In this document: one piece after another, positions 9,885 to 18,408 of the stretch
How positions within the stretch are numbered: position 1 is the stretch's first letter
How the letters are laid out: the number at the start of each line of letters is the position of its first letter
From: Roseateles_B sp041906185
GTDB taxonomy: Bacteria; Pseudomonadota; Gammaproteobacteria; Burkholderiales; Burkholderiaceae_C
NCBI GenBank assembly: GCA_041906185.1
Contig: JAYRJQ010000024.1
Coordinates: forward strand, 1 to 64,000
Reading direction: 5' to 3'
Length of the DNA stretch: 64,000 bases
The notes under the pieces: model-generated
Databases searched by the model: none
The model's input: the letters and a program-made list of their open reading frames with translations, nothing else
What the model was told of the DNA's origin: nothing
Position numbers and translations under genes: made by a program

Positions 9885-10318
9885 CGGGGGGTGATCGCGC
9901 TCGGGGTACAATCGGCCCGCAAAGCATGGAAGCAAGGGGCTCGGTGACGAGCCGCGCTGCAGGTCAGGCCTGGATTGCCGCGGGAGTTCGGCTGCAGCCA
10001 GGGCTGATCAACACCGCAGCCGCTGGCCGGAGCCAGGAGCCTCGCCCCACCCCATGCCGGTGCCCGGTGGTCGTCCGTGAGGGACGGCCGGCACCAGACG
10101 GCGAGCGTGAGTTTCGCCACCCGAGTTGCCGGATCCTCGATATCCCTGAATGTGCCGATGCACTGCGGCCTCCGTGCTGTCTGATGCGGGATGCGGTGCA
10201 GGCGGGCTGGGTCCCGGCAGCATGAGCTGATGTTTGCTCGAGGGCCCGCCAGGCCCTCCGTTGGAACACTGTTGAACACCATGGCCGGCTCGACGAGCAG
10301 GCGCTGCCGACACACGCG
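9885..10318 (+). other. 434-nt region between rluD and scpB with no supported gene
   Basis: A TACAAT word sits at 9907, and a strong hairpin lies at 10059-10095 (GGTGCC with GGCACC outside, GGTCGTCC with GGGACGGCC inside, GTGA loop). A 99-codon ORF crosses the region, but its codon use and composition look unlike those of the neighbours. I see no conserved core of RNase P RNA, tmRNA, SRP RNA or 6S RNA. It could be a long structured leader of scpB or the remains of a lost gene. Confidence 0.6.
9907..9912 (+). promoter_or_regulatory. Candidate -10 element upstream of scpB
   Basis: TACAAT followed by CGGCCC matches the recurrent word in this window. If active it would give scpB a leader of about 400 nt. 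No good -35 is visible at normal spacing. Confidence 0.4.
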
Positions 10319-11185
10319 ATGAATACGCAGGAAGCCAAGCGAATCCTGGAGACCGCGCTCATCTGTGCGCAGCAGCCCCTTACGATCAAGGATCTGCGCA
10401 GCCTGTTCGCCGACGAGATCGGTGCGGACAGCCTGCGGATGCTGCTGGACGACCTGGCGGACGACTGGTCGGACCGTGGGGTGGAGCTGGTCGCGATCGC
10501 CAGTGGCTGGCGTTTCCAGAGCCGTCCGGAGCTGCGGGAGTACCTCGACCGCATGCACCCGGAGAAGCCGCAGCGCTACTCGCGGGCCGTGATGGAGACG
10601 CTGGCCATCATTGCCTACCGCCAGCCGGTGACGCGGGGCGATATCGAGGACATTCGCGGCGTCGTGGTGTCCACGCAGATCGTGAAGCAGCTGGAAGACC
10701 GCAACTGGATCGAGGTCGTCGGACACCGGGAAGCCCCCGGGCGCCCGGCGCTCTACGCGACGACGCAGCAGTTCCTGGACGACCTCGGCATGGCCAGCCT
10801 GTCGCAGTTGCCGGCCCTGGAGGCCGCCGGGGAGCCCGGCGCGGCCCTGGTGGAGGTGCTGGAAGGGCAGGGCTCGCTGCTGGAGTCGGGTGAGCCGGCC
10901 GAGGCTGGCGAGCGAGAGACGGTGGCTGGTGCGGTGGTGGAATCCGCGATGGATGCCGAAGCCGGCCAGACCGAGATGGAGAACATGGCCCCGTCCGCGC
11001 CGCAAGGTGCGGATGTGGCGATCGCGCCCCCCGAGGGGCAGGTAGTGCAAGTTGACGAAGGCGTCCCTGGTGACGCCGCAGCGGTGGTGACCGAGGTCGC
11101 TGCCGTCCCCGCTGAGCAGGAGGCCCTGGTGCCGCAGCAAGCTCAGCATCCCGATGTGAATGACAAGGTGCAAGCTGACGCATGA
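10319..11185 (+). CDS. scpB: Chromosome segregation protein ScpB
   Basis: ScpB is the winged-helix kleisin partner of the SMC-ScpA condensin that compacts and separates chromosomes. Residues 1-165 match the family, including AKRILETAL, SRAVMETLAIIAYRQPVTRGDIEDIRG and GRPALYATTQQFLDDLG. The last 120 residues are an Ala/Glu-rich low-complexity tail not needed for the fold. scpA is not next to it in this window, unlike in many Firmicutes. The stop overlaps the start of rluB (ATGA), so the two are translationally coupled. Confidence 0.93.
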   Translation: MNTQEAKRILETALICAQQPLTIKDLRSLFADEIGADSLRMLLDDLADDWSDRGVELVAIASGWRFQSRPELREYLDRMHPEKPQRYSRAVMETLAIIAYRQPVTRGDIEDIRGVVVSTQIVKQLEDRNWIEVVGHREAPGRPALYATTQQFLDDLGMASLSQLPALEAAGEPGAALVEVLEGQGSLLESGEPAEAGERETVAGAVVESAMDAEAGQTEMENMAPSAPQGADVAIAPPEGQVVQVDEGVPGDAAAVVTEVAAVPAEQEALVPQQAQHPDVNDKVQADA

Positions 11186-13215
11186 ATGCCCATGACACCG
11201 ATCCGGCCGCCGACGGCGCGGGCGCAATGAACCCCGAAGCCGAAGCGCCCAAGCCGCGCGCACCGCGCAAGACCGCGGCCAAGAAGGCGGCCGAGAAGGC
11301 GGCCGAGGCTGCCGCTCCGGCAGCGGCTGAGGCCAGCGCCGAGGCGCCGGCGCCCAAGCCCCGCGCACCGCGCAAGACGGCGGCCAAGAAAGCGGCTGAG
11401 GTGGCCGAGGCGACGGAGGCAGCACCTGCGGGTGAGGCCGACGCAGCGCCGGCGGCTACGGCTGCCGACACCAAGCCGGTCAAGGCGCGCGCACCGCGCA
11501 AGACTGCCAAGGCCAAGGCTGACGATGCTGTGACGGACGTCGCTGCATCGGTGCCGGCGGCACCGGCGGCCGAGCCCGTGGTGGCCGAGTCCGCCGCGTC
11601 CGAGGGGGCGCCCGAGCAGGCTGCCGGCGCGCCCGCCGGCGAGGCCGAGGAGGGGAGCGAGGACGGCCGCGGGCGCCGCAACCGCCGCCGGGGTCGTCGT
11701 GATCGCGATGGCGAACGGGGCGAGCGCGGTGAGCGTGGTGGCGAGCGCGGCGGTGAGCGTGGCGGTGATCGCCAGGCCCGTCCCGAGGCCGTATTCACGC
11801 TGGCGCCCGAGGGCGACGACGCGGCAGGCGACGGAGCGCCCGAGGCCCTGCTGGCGCAGGCCGGCGAGCGCTTTGCCGAGCTGCTGTCCGGCGCCTATGA
11901 CGGCGAGGAGGGCGAGGCCGCGGCGGAGTCCGAGGAGGTGGCTGTCGAGGACACCAAGCGCGTGCTCGCGCCCGAACTGGACGCGCCCAAGCTGCAGAAG
12001 GTGCTGGCCCAGGCCGGCATCGGCTCGCGCCGCGACATCGAGGACATGATCGCCGAGGGCAAGATCTCGGTGAACGGCGAGGTGGCCCACATCGGCCAGC
12101 GCATCTCCTTCGGGGACCGCGTGGCCGTCAATGGCAAGCCGATCAAGGTGCGCATCCAGCCGCCGGCGCCGCGCATCATTGCCTATCACAAGCCCGCGGG
12201 CGAGGTGGTCACCCACAACGACCCGGAAGGCCGTCCGACGGTCTTCCGCCGCCTGCCCAAGCTGCACCAGGGCAAGTGGCAGTCGGTGGGTCGTCTGGAC
12301 CTGAACACCGAAGGCCTGCTGCTGTTCACCAACTCCGGCGAACTGGCCAACCAGCTCATGCACCCGCGCTTCGGCGTGGAGCGCGAGTACGCCGTGCGCG
12401 TGCTGGGCACGCTCAACGAAGAGCAGCGCGCCAAGCTGCTGTCGGGCGTCGAGATCGAGGGTCAGTCGGCCAGCTTCAAGAGCATCGAGGACGGCGGTGG
12501 CGAAGGTGTGAACCACTGGTACCGCGTCATCATCACCGAAGGCCGCAACCGCGAAGTGCGCAAGCTCTTCGATGCCGTGGGCCTGACGGTCAGCCGCCTG
12601 ATCCGCATCCGCTACGGCACCGTGGTGCTGCCGCGCGGCCTGAAGCGGGGTGTGTGGGTCGAGCTGGAGGATGGGGACGTGCGCGTCATCCGCCGCCTGG
12701 CCGGTGGCCCGCGCGAGGAACGTGCCGAGCGTGGTGGCGACCGCAATGCGCAGCAGCCGCAGCAGCGTGACCGCAAGAGCGGCAAACGCCGCGGTGACCG
12801 CGCGCAGGGCATGGGCCCGCGCCCGAGCCGCCCGCAGGAGTCGCAGCAGCCGCGTCCGGAGCGCAAGGAGCGCTTCGTCGAGCCGCGTGCCCAGGACCGG
12901 GGTCGCGACCGCGATGACGACGACGAAGACGACTTCATCCCGCGCAACATCAATCCGCTGGAGCAGACCTTCGACCGCCGCTTCGCGAGCGGCAAGTCCC
13001 GTGGCATTCCGCAGGGCTTCGGCCGTGGCGGCAGTGCGCCGGATCCGGTGGATCACGGCCCTCGCGGCGGCAAGAAGGGCGGCGGCCCGCGTGAGCCGGA
13101 TCCGATGCAGACGTCGGTCGGCTACATCGGCGCCGACGCCTTCCATCGCCGCAGTGGCGGCGGTGGCCGCGGCGGTCGCGGTGGCGGCGGCGGTGGTGGC
13201 CGAGGCCGCCGCTGA
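11182..13215 (+). CDS. rluB: 23S rRNA pseudouridine synthase RluB with long low-complexity tails
   Basis: The core is an RsuA-family enzyme that modifies 23S rRNA (E. coli U2605). It has an S4 domain from about residue 271 (LQKVLAQAGIGSRRDIE) and a catalytic domain with GRLDLNTEGLL, where Asp373 is catalytic. The protein has 677 residues, over twice the E. coli length. Three KPRAPRKTAAKKA-like blocks (about residues 18-40, 56-75 and 95-113) resemble histone H1 tails. An Arg/Glu/Gly-rich stretch follows (about 155-195). The C-terminal 170 residues are basic and Arg/Gly-rich, ending in GGRGGGGGGGRGRR. Such tails probably bind RNA non-specifically, which is inference. Confidence 0.93.
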   Translation: MNAHDTDPAADGAGAMNPEAEAPKPRAPRKTAAKKAAEKAAEAAAPAAAEASAEAPAPKPRAPRKTAAKKAAEVAEATEAAPAGEADAAPAATAADTKPVKARAPRKTAKAKADDAVTDVAASVPAAPAAEPVVAESAASEGAPEQAAGAPAGEAEEGSEDGRGRRNRRRGRRDRDGERGERGERGGERGGERGGDRQARPEAVFTLAPEGDDAAGDGAPEALLAQAGERFAELLSGAYDGEEGEAAAESEEVAVEDTKRVLAPELDAPKLQKVLAQAGIGSRRDIEDMIAEGKISVNGEVAHIGQRISFGDRVAVNGKPIKVRIQPPAPRIIAYHKPAGEVVTHNDPEGRPTVFRRLPKLHQGKWQSVGRLDLNTEGLLLFTNSGELANQLMHPRFGVEREYAVRVLGTLNEEQRAKLLSGVEIEGQSASFKSIEDGGGEGVNHWYRVIITEGRNREVRKLFDAVGLTVSRLIRIRYGTVVLPRGLKRGVWVELEDGDVRVIRRLAGGPREERAERGGDRNAQQPQQRDRKSGKRRGDRAQGMGPRPSRPQESQQPRPERKERFVEPRAQDRGRDRDDDDEDDFIPRNINPLEQTFDRRFASGKSRGIPQGFGRGGSAPDPVDHGPRGGKKGGGPREPDPMQTSVGYIGADAFHRRSGGGGRGGRGGGGGGGRGRR

Positions 13216-13252
13216 GCCGGGCTCAGAGGGCGCAATCTCTCACAAGTCAATC

Positions 13253-13275
13253 GGGGCGGACACCGCCCCTTCATG
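13253..13275 (+). terminator. Weak terminator after rluB
   Basis: GGGGCGG (13253-13259) and CCGCCCC (13263-13269) form a 7-bp stem with a 3-nt loop, followed by TTCATGTT rather than a clean T stretch. Confidence 0.5.
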
Positions 13276-13284
13276 TTCCCGCAG

Positions 13285-13290
13285 TACAAT
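13285..13290 (+). promoter_or_regulatory. Candidate -10 element of ndk
   Basis: TACAAT followed by CATCGG lies 39 nt before the ndk start and just after the rluB terminator hairpin. No clear -35 is seen. Confidence 0.5.
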
Positions 13291-13328
13291 CATCGGCTTT
13301 GCCAAGCCTCAGATTCCAGGAGAAAAAA

Positions 13329-13754
13329 ATGGCCATCGAACGCACCCTTTCCATCATCAAGCCCGATGCCGTGGCCAAGAACGTCATCGGTCAGATCTAC
13401 TCGCGCTTTGAAGGCGCCGGCCTGAAGGTCATCGCCTCCAAGATGGCTCACCTGTCGCGCGGCGAAGCCGAAGCCTTCTACGCCGTCCACAAGGCTCGCC
13501 CCTTCTTCAACGACCTGGTGAACTTCATGATCTCCGGCCCGGTGATGATCCAGGTGCTGGAAGGCGAAGGCGCCATCCTGAAGAACCGCGACCTGATGGG
13601 CGCCACCGACCCGAAGAAGGCCGAGAAGGGCACCATCCGCGCCGACTTCGCCGACAGCATCGACGCCAACGCCGTGCACGGCTCTGACGCTCCCGAAACC
13701 GCCGCAGTGGAAATCGCTTTCTTCTTCGCCGGCATGAACGTCTACAGCCGCTAA
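13329..13754 (+). CDS. ndk: Nucleoside diphosphate kinase
   Basis: Ndk transfers the gamma phosphate of ATP to nucleoside diphosphates through a phosphohistidine. The 141-residue protein is full length, begins MAIERTLSIIKPDAV and carries the active-site motif NAVHGSD with His117. ATG 13329 follows an AGGAG ribosome site. An in-frame upstream ATG at 13299 lies before this site and is rejected. A 205-nt gap with no clear terminator separates it from rlmN, the order usual in beta- and gammaproteobacteria. Confidence 0.97.
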   Translation: MAIERTLSIIKPDAVAKNVIGQIYSRFEGAGLKVIASKMAHLSRGEAEAFYAVHKARPFFNDLVNFMISGPVMIQVLEGEGAILKNRDLMGATDPKKAEKGTIRADFADSIDANAVHGSDAPETAAVEIAFFFAGMNVYSR

Positions 13755-13959
13755 ATCGCGCCAACGCCTCTTGCAGCGAGCCTCAAGGGGCGAGTCGCAA
13801 CAAAGCCGCCTCAGGAGGCCGTCATCGCGGCCGTGCTGCCTTGTGCAGTGCCTGGGGCGGTCGGCATTTGAAGAATGAAGAACGCCGGGCCCGCTGCCCG
13901 TCCGTCCCGCGAGGCGGGGTGCCCGCAGCGACCCTGGCGTTTCCTTGAGAGGCAAGACC

Positions 13960-15138
13960 ATGAACGACGCGGTCACCCCATCCGGACTCACGAACCTGCT
14001 CGGGTTCGATCTCGAAGGCCTGGCCGCGTACTGCGAGCAGCTGGGGGAGAAGCGCTTTCGCGCGACCCAGCTCTTCCGCTGGATCCACCAAAAAGGGGCG
14101 TCTGACTTCGCGCAGATGTCCGACCTGGCCAAGTCCCTCCGGGACAAGCTGGCCACCCGCGCCTACATCCAGGCCCTGCCGGTGATCTCCGAGCAGGCCT
14201 CCGCCGACGGCACGATCAAGTGGCTGTTCGACGTGGGGCAGGGCAATGCCGTCGAGGCGGTGTTCATCCCCGAGGACGACCGCGGCACGCTGTGCGTCTC
14301 CAGCCAGGCCGGCTGCGCCGTGGGTTGCCGCTTCTGCTCCACCGGCCACCAGGGCTTCAGCCGCAACCTCGAGACCTGGGAGATCCTCGCCCAGCTGTGG
14401 TTCGCCGAGCATCACCTGCGCGTGCGCCTGAACACGCCGGACCGCGTCATCAGCAATGTCGTGATGATGGGCATGGGCGAGCCGCTGCAGAACTATTCGG
14501 CCCTCGTGCCCGCGCTCAAGGTCATGCTGGACGACCATGGCTACGGCCTGTCGCGCCGCCGCGTGACGGTGTCCACCTCGGGCGTCGTGCCCATGATGGA
14601 CCGCCTGCGCGAGGACTGCCCCGTCGCGATGGCCGTATCCCTGCACGCCCCCAGCGACCCGCTGCGCGACCAGCTCGTGCCGTTGAACAAGAAGTACCCC
14701 ATCGCCGAGCTGCTGGCCGCCTGCAACCGCTACCTGGATGCCGCGCCGCGTGACTTCATCACCTTCGAGTACTGCATGCTCGACCACGTGAACGACACGC
14801 CCGAGCAGGCCGAGGAGCTGGTGCGCCTGCTCAAGGGCAAGGTGCCCTGCAAGCTCAACCTGATCCCCTTCAACCCGTTCCCGGCCTCCGGCCTCAAGCG
14901 CAGCCCCAAGGAGCGCGTGCAGGCCTTCGCCGAGGTCCTGATCCGGGCCGGCATCGTGACCACGGTGCGCAAGACCCGGGGCGATGACATCGACGCCGCC
15001 TGTGGGCAGCTCGCCGGAGAGGTGCAAGATCGCACCCGCGCGCATCTACGCATGGTGCGTCCGGTGGTTGTAGTGAAGAATGCGGCCGACCGTTCTGCCG
15101 AGGGTGCGGACTCCGTCCCTGGGCAGCCCACTACCTGA
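13960..15138 (+). CDS. rlmN: Dual-specificity rRNA/tRNA adenine C2-methyltransferase RlmN
   Basis: RlmN is a radical SAM enzyme that methylates C2 of A2503 in 23S rRNA and A37 in some tRNAs. The CxxxCxxC cluster motif is at Cys119, Cys123 and Cys126 (CAVGCRFC). The C-terminal catalytic cysteine that forms the methyl-bearing intermediate is Cys348 (DAACGQL). The 392-residue length is typical. ATG 13960 (MNDAVTPSG) is preferred over an upstream TTG at 13945. It heads the long co-oriented cluster that reaches the phosphoribosyltransferase gene near 30.3 kb. Confidence 0.96.
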   Translation: MNDAVTPSGLTNLLGFDLEGLAAYCEQLGEKRFRATQLFRWIHQKGASDFAQMSDLAKSLRDKLATRAYIQALPVISEQASADGTIKWLFDVGQGNAVEAVFIPEDDRGTLCVSSQAGCAVGCRFCSTGHQGFSRNLETWEILAQLWFAEHHLRVRLNTPDRVISNVVMMGMGEPLQNYSALVPALKVMLDDHGYGLSRRRVTVSTSGVVPMMDRLREDCPVAMAVSLHAPSDPLRDQLVPLNKKYPIAELLAACNRYLDAAPRDFITFEYCMLDHVNDTPEQAEELVRLLKGKVPCKLNLIPFNPFPASGLKRSPKERVQAFAEVLIRAGIVTTVRKTRGDDIDAACGQLAGEVQDRTRAHLRMVRPVVVVKNAADRSAEGADSVPGQPTT

Positions 15139-15157
15139 TCTCGAGTCACGCCCCTCC

Positions 15158-16015
15158 ATGATGACGTCAGCGATCGTGTTCCCGAATTCCCGCCGCCCCG
15201 GCCGCCCCTCGGGCCGCCGTGTGCGTTCCCTGCTGCAGCAGGGCCTTCTGGCGATCTCGGCGGCGCTGCTGCTGCCCGGCTGCGCGAGCACGGGCGCCGG
15301 CAGCGCCACCGAGCCGAAGACGGACAGCGATCGCACGGATGCCGACCGCCGCTCCTCGGTCCGCATCGAATTGGCGACCGGCTACTTCACGCGCGGCCAA
15401 TACGAGACGGCCCTGGACGAGATCAAGCAGGCGCTGGCCCTGAAGCCGGACCTGCGCGAGGCCATCAACCTGCGCAACCTCGTCTACGCCGCCATGGGCG
15501 AGACCGCCATGGCGGAGGAGGGCTTCAAGCGCGCCCTGACCTCGGCCCCGTCGGATGGCGACGCCATGCACAACTACGCCTGGTTCATGTGCCAGCAAGG
15601 CCGCTGGGCGCCGTCGCGCGCCCTGTTCGACCAGGCCCTGGCGCTGCCCAACTACCGCGGCATGGCGCGCACCTTGCTGGCCCGTGGCGTCTGCGAGGCC
15701 CGCAATGGCGAGTGGCCGGCCGCCGAGCGCAGCCTGTCCAAGGCCTTCGAGCTCGAGCCCGGCAATCCTGCCGTGGCCCTGAACCTGGCCGAGGTGCTCT
15801 ACCACCAGCAGCAGTTCGAACGCGCCCGCTTCTACGTGCGCCGCATCAACACGCAGGCCGACTTCGTGAACGCGCAGAGCCTGTGGCTGGAGCTGCGCAT
15901 CGAACGCCGCCTGAACAACGGCGTGGCCGTCGACGACCTGAGCCAGCAGCTGCGCCGTCGCTTCAGCGACGCGGCGGAAACCCAGCGCTTGAGGGATGGG
16001 CGATTCGATGACTGA
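15158..16015 (+). CDS. pilF: Type IV pilus assembly lipoprotein PilF/PilW
   Basis: PilF is the TPR pilotin that lets the PilQ secretin multimerise in the outer membrane. The 285-residue product has a signal sequence ending in a lipobox (LLLPGC, Cys42) and then about five TPR units, for example GYFTRGQYETALDEIKQAL and NYAWFMCQQGRW. The start at ATG 15158 gives a lipoprotein signal of acceptable length. An earlier frame start at 15080 overlaps rlmN and is less likely. The rlmN-pilF-rodZ-ispG order is conserved in many proteobacteria. Confidence 0.9.
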   Translation: MMTSAIVFPNSRRPGRPSGRRVRSLLQQGLLAISAALLLPGCASTGAGSATEPKTDSDRTDADRRSSVRIELATGYFTRGQYETALDEIKQALALKPDLREAINLRNLVYAAMGETAMAEEGFKRALTSAPSDGDAMHNYAWFMCQQGRWAPSRALFDQALALPNYRGMARTLLARGVCEARNGEWPAAERSLSKAFELEPGNPAVALNLAEVLYHQQQFERARFYVRRINTQADFVNAQSLWLELRIERRLNNGVAVDDLSQQLRRRFSDAAETQRLRDGRFDD

Positions 16016-17048
16016 TCGCGAGCTGTCCCCCGGGCACGAGGCGGCGGGCCTGGGCCTGCGCCGTGCCGAACCCTCCACGGCCGGTGCGCGGCTGAAGGCG
16101 CTGCGCGAGGCCTCCGGCATGCACATCGGCGTCCTGTCGGCCACCCTGAAGGTGCCGCAGGCACGCCTGGAAGCCCTGGAGGGCGACCGGCTCGGCGAGC
16201 TGCCCGATGCCACCTTCGCCCGGGCGCTGGCCAAGGCCGTGTGCCGTGTGCTGAAGGTGGATCCCTCGGAGGTGCTGGCGCTCTTGCCGGCCTCGACCGA
16301 GCCGGGCCTGGAACGGGTCAGCAAGGGCCTGAACCAGACCTTCAAGGCCCAGGCGCTGGGCGGCGGCGGCGTGAGCCTTGCCGTGCTGCGCAAGCCGGTG
16401 GTGCTGGCGCCCGTGGGCGTGCTGCTCGCGGCGGCGGTCGTGTACTTCCTGCCCGCCGATTTCGCGGCCCGCTGGAAGGCGTCGGACAGCGGCGCCGGCC
16501 CGGTGGCGGCCAGCGAACCGGCCTTCGATCCCACGGCCGATTCGCGCGGCACGCCGGTCTCGACGACGGCACCGACCCCGCTGGCCACCACGGTCATCGG
16601 GCCGGCGGCCTCGGCCCCTGTGGAAGCGCCCGCCGCGTCGGCGGTCCTGTCCCCGGCACCCACGCAGGACGCCAGCGCCACGCCGAGCACGTCGGGCGCG
16701 ACGCTTGCCGCGTCGGCGGTGACGATGGCCGCCCCGGTGGTGGCCCCCGCGCCCGCACCCGTCAACCCGCCGGCCGCGGCCACGACGCTGCCGGCGACGT
16801 CCGGCGTCGGCCTCGCGCCACTGCGCCTGCGGGCCAGTGCCGATACCTGGGTCGAAGTGGCGGACGCCCGCGGCCAGGTCCAGTATTCCCGCCTGATGCG
16901 CGCCGGTGACGTGGCGGACCTGCAGGTGCAGACGCCAGTCAAGGTGCGCGTGGGAAATGTCTCCGGCACCAGCCTGAGCCTGCGTGGCGAGCCCGTGGAC
17001 CTGCTGGCCCGCTCCCGCGACAACGTCGCCCGACTGGAACTGCCCTGA
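16008..17048 (+). CDS. rodZ: Cell-shape protein RodZ
   Basis: RodZ links the MreB cytoskeleton to the elongation machinery. Residues about 23-95 form the cytoplasmic helix-turn-helix domain (ARLKALREASGMHIGVLSA). A membrane span follows at about 128-147, then a Pro/Ala/Thr-rich periplasmic linker and a C-terminal DUF4115 domain (about 275-346, ADTWVEVADARG). ATG 16008 has GAGGG 12 nt upstream. ATG 15996 is in frame but too close to that site. The gene overlaps the end of pilF by 8 nt. Confidence 0.88.
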   Translation: MTDRELSPGHEAAGLGLRRAEPSTAGARLKALREASGMHIGVLSATLKVPQARLEALEGDRLGELPDATFARALAKAVCRVLKVDPSEVLALLPASTEPGLERVSKGLNQTFKAQALGGGGVSLAVLRKPVVLAPVGVLLAAAVVYFLPADFAARWKASDSGAGPVAASEPAFDPTADSRGTPVSTTAPTPLATTVIGPAASAPVEAPAASAVLSPAPTQDASATPSTSGATLAASAVTMAAPVVAPAPAPVNPPAAATTLPATSGVGLAPLRLRASADTWVEVADARGQVQYSRLMRAGDVADLQVQTPVKVRVGNVSGTSLSLRGEPVDLLARSRDNVARLELP

Positions 17049-17094
17049 GCTGCGCCGCCCGCGGACCGCAGCGCTGAACTAGCCGAAAGAAGTG

Positions 17095-18390
17095 ATGAGT
17101 GTGACCCCGACGACCCCGTCCGACCTGTCCGACCGCCTCGACGCCATCGCGGCGGCCCGGCCCGCGGCCCGCCGCAGCCGCCAGGCCCGCGTGCGCTGGG
17201 GCGACCGCGTCGTGACCATCGGCGGCGATGCCCCGGTGCGTGTGCAGTCCATGACGAACACGGACACCGTGGACGTCATCGAGACGGCCATCCAGGTGAA
17301 GGAGCTGGCCATCGCCGGCTCGGAGCTGGTGCGCATCACGGTCAACACGCCGGAGGCCGCCGAGGCCGTCCCGCACATCCGCGAGCAGCTCGACCGCATG
17401 GGCATCGACGTCCCGCTGGTCGGCGACTTCCACTACAACGGCCACCGCCTGCTGACCGAGCATCCGGCCATGGCCCAGGCGCTGTCCAAGTACCGCATCA
17501 ACCCCGGCAATGTGGGCAAGGGCGACAAGAAGGACCGCCAGTTCGCCCAGATGATCGAGGCGGCGATGCAGTACGACAAGGTCGTGCGCATCGGCGTCAA
17601 CTGGGGCAGCCTGGACCAGGAGCTGCTGGCCCAGATGATGGACGACAACGCCCGCCGTGCGCAGCCCTGGGACGGCCAGCAGGTCATGTACCAGGCGCTG
17701 ATCCAGTCGGCCCTGAGCTCGGCGAGCTATGCACGCGAGCTGGGCATGAACCCGGACAACATCATCATCAGCTGCAAGGTCAGCGGCGTGCAGGACCTGA
17801 TCTCGGTCTACCGTGCGCTGAGCCAGCGCTGCGACTACGCCCTGCACCTCGGGCTGACCGAGGCCGGCATGGGCACCAAGGGCACGGTGGCCTCGGCGAC
17901 GGCCCTGTCCATCCTGCTGCAGGAGGGCATCGGCGACACGATCCGTGTCTCGCTGACGCCCCAGCCCGGCGAGTCCCGCACCCAGGAAGTGGTGGTGGCG
18001 CTGGAGATCCTGCAGTCGCTCGGCCTGCGCGCCTTCAACCCGAGCGTCACCGCCTGCCCCGGCTGCGGCCGCACGACCAGCACCACCTTCCAGGAGCTGG
18101 CCAAGCAGATCGACGACTACCTGCGCGCCCAGATGCCGGTCTGGCGTGCCAAGTACCCGGGCGTCGAGAACATGAAGGTGGCCGTGATGGGCTGCATCGT
18201 CAACGGGCCCGGCGAGAGCAAGCATGCCGACATCGGCATCAGCCTGCCCGGCACCGGCGAGGCGCCCGCCGCCCCCGTGTTCATCGATGGCGAGAAGGCC
18301 CTGACCCTGCGCGGCGAGGGCATCGCCACCGACTTCCAGGCCCTGGTCGAGAACTACATTGAAAAACGTTTCGGCGCTCAGAACGCCTGA
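17095..18390 (+). CDS. ispG: 4-hydroxy-3-methylbut-2-enyl diphosphate synthase IspG
   Basis: IspG (GcpE) is the 4Fe-4S enzyme that turns MEcPP into HMBPP in the MEP isoprenoid pathway. The 431-residue protein has the cluster ligands CPGCGR (Cys321, Cys324) and GCIVNGPGE (Cys367). The start MSVTPTT uses ATG 17095, with GAAAGAAG upstream. GTG 17092 is in frame but adds only one residue. Dxr, an earlier enzyme of the same pathway, is at 41.3 kb. hisS follows after 18 nt. Confidence 0.97.
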   Translation: MSVTPTTPSDLSDRLDAIAAARPAARRSRQARVRWGDRVVTIGGDAPVRVQSMTNTDTVDVIETAIQVKELAIAGSELVRITVNTPEAAEAVPHIREQLDRMGIDVPLVGDFHYNGHRLLTEHPAMAQALSKYRINPGNVGKGDKKDRQFAQMIEAAMQYDKVVRIGVNWGSLDQELLAQMMDDNARRAQPWDGQQVMYQALIQSALSSASYARELGMNPDNIIISCKVSGVQDLISVYRALSQRCDYALHLGLTEAGMGTKGTVASATALSILLQEGIGDTIRVSLTPQPGESRTQEVVVALEILQSLGLRAFNPSVTACPGCGRTTSTTFQELAKQIDDYLRAQMPVWRAKYPGVENMKVAVMGCIVNGPGESKHADIGISLPGTGEAPAAPVFIDGEKALTLRGEGIATDFQALVENYIEKRFGAQNA

Positions 18391-18408
18391 GCCCCCGCGA
18401 GAGAGTCC

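Noticed and set aside
9926..10225. 99-codon ORF between rluD and scpB
   Set aside because: Composition and codon use look unlike the neighbours, it has no ribosome site or family look, and it crosses a strong hairpin.
9885..10318. RNase P RNA, tmRNA, SRP RNA or 6S RNA in the rluD-scpB gap
   Set aside because: The conserved cores of these RNAs are not present when the region is read by eye on either strand.
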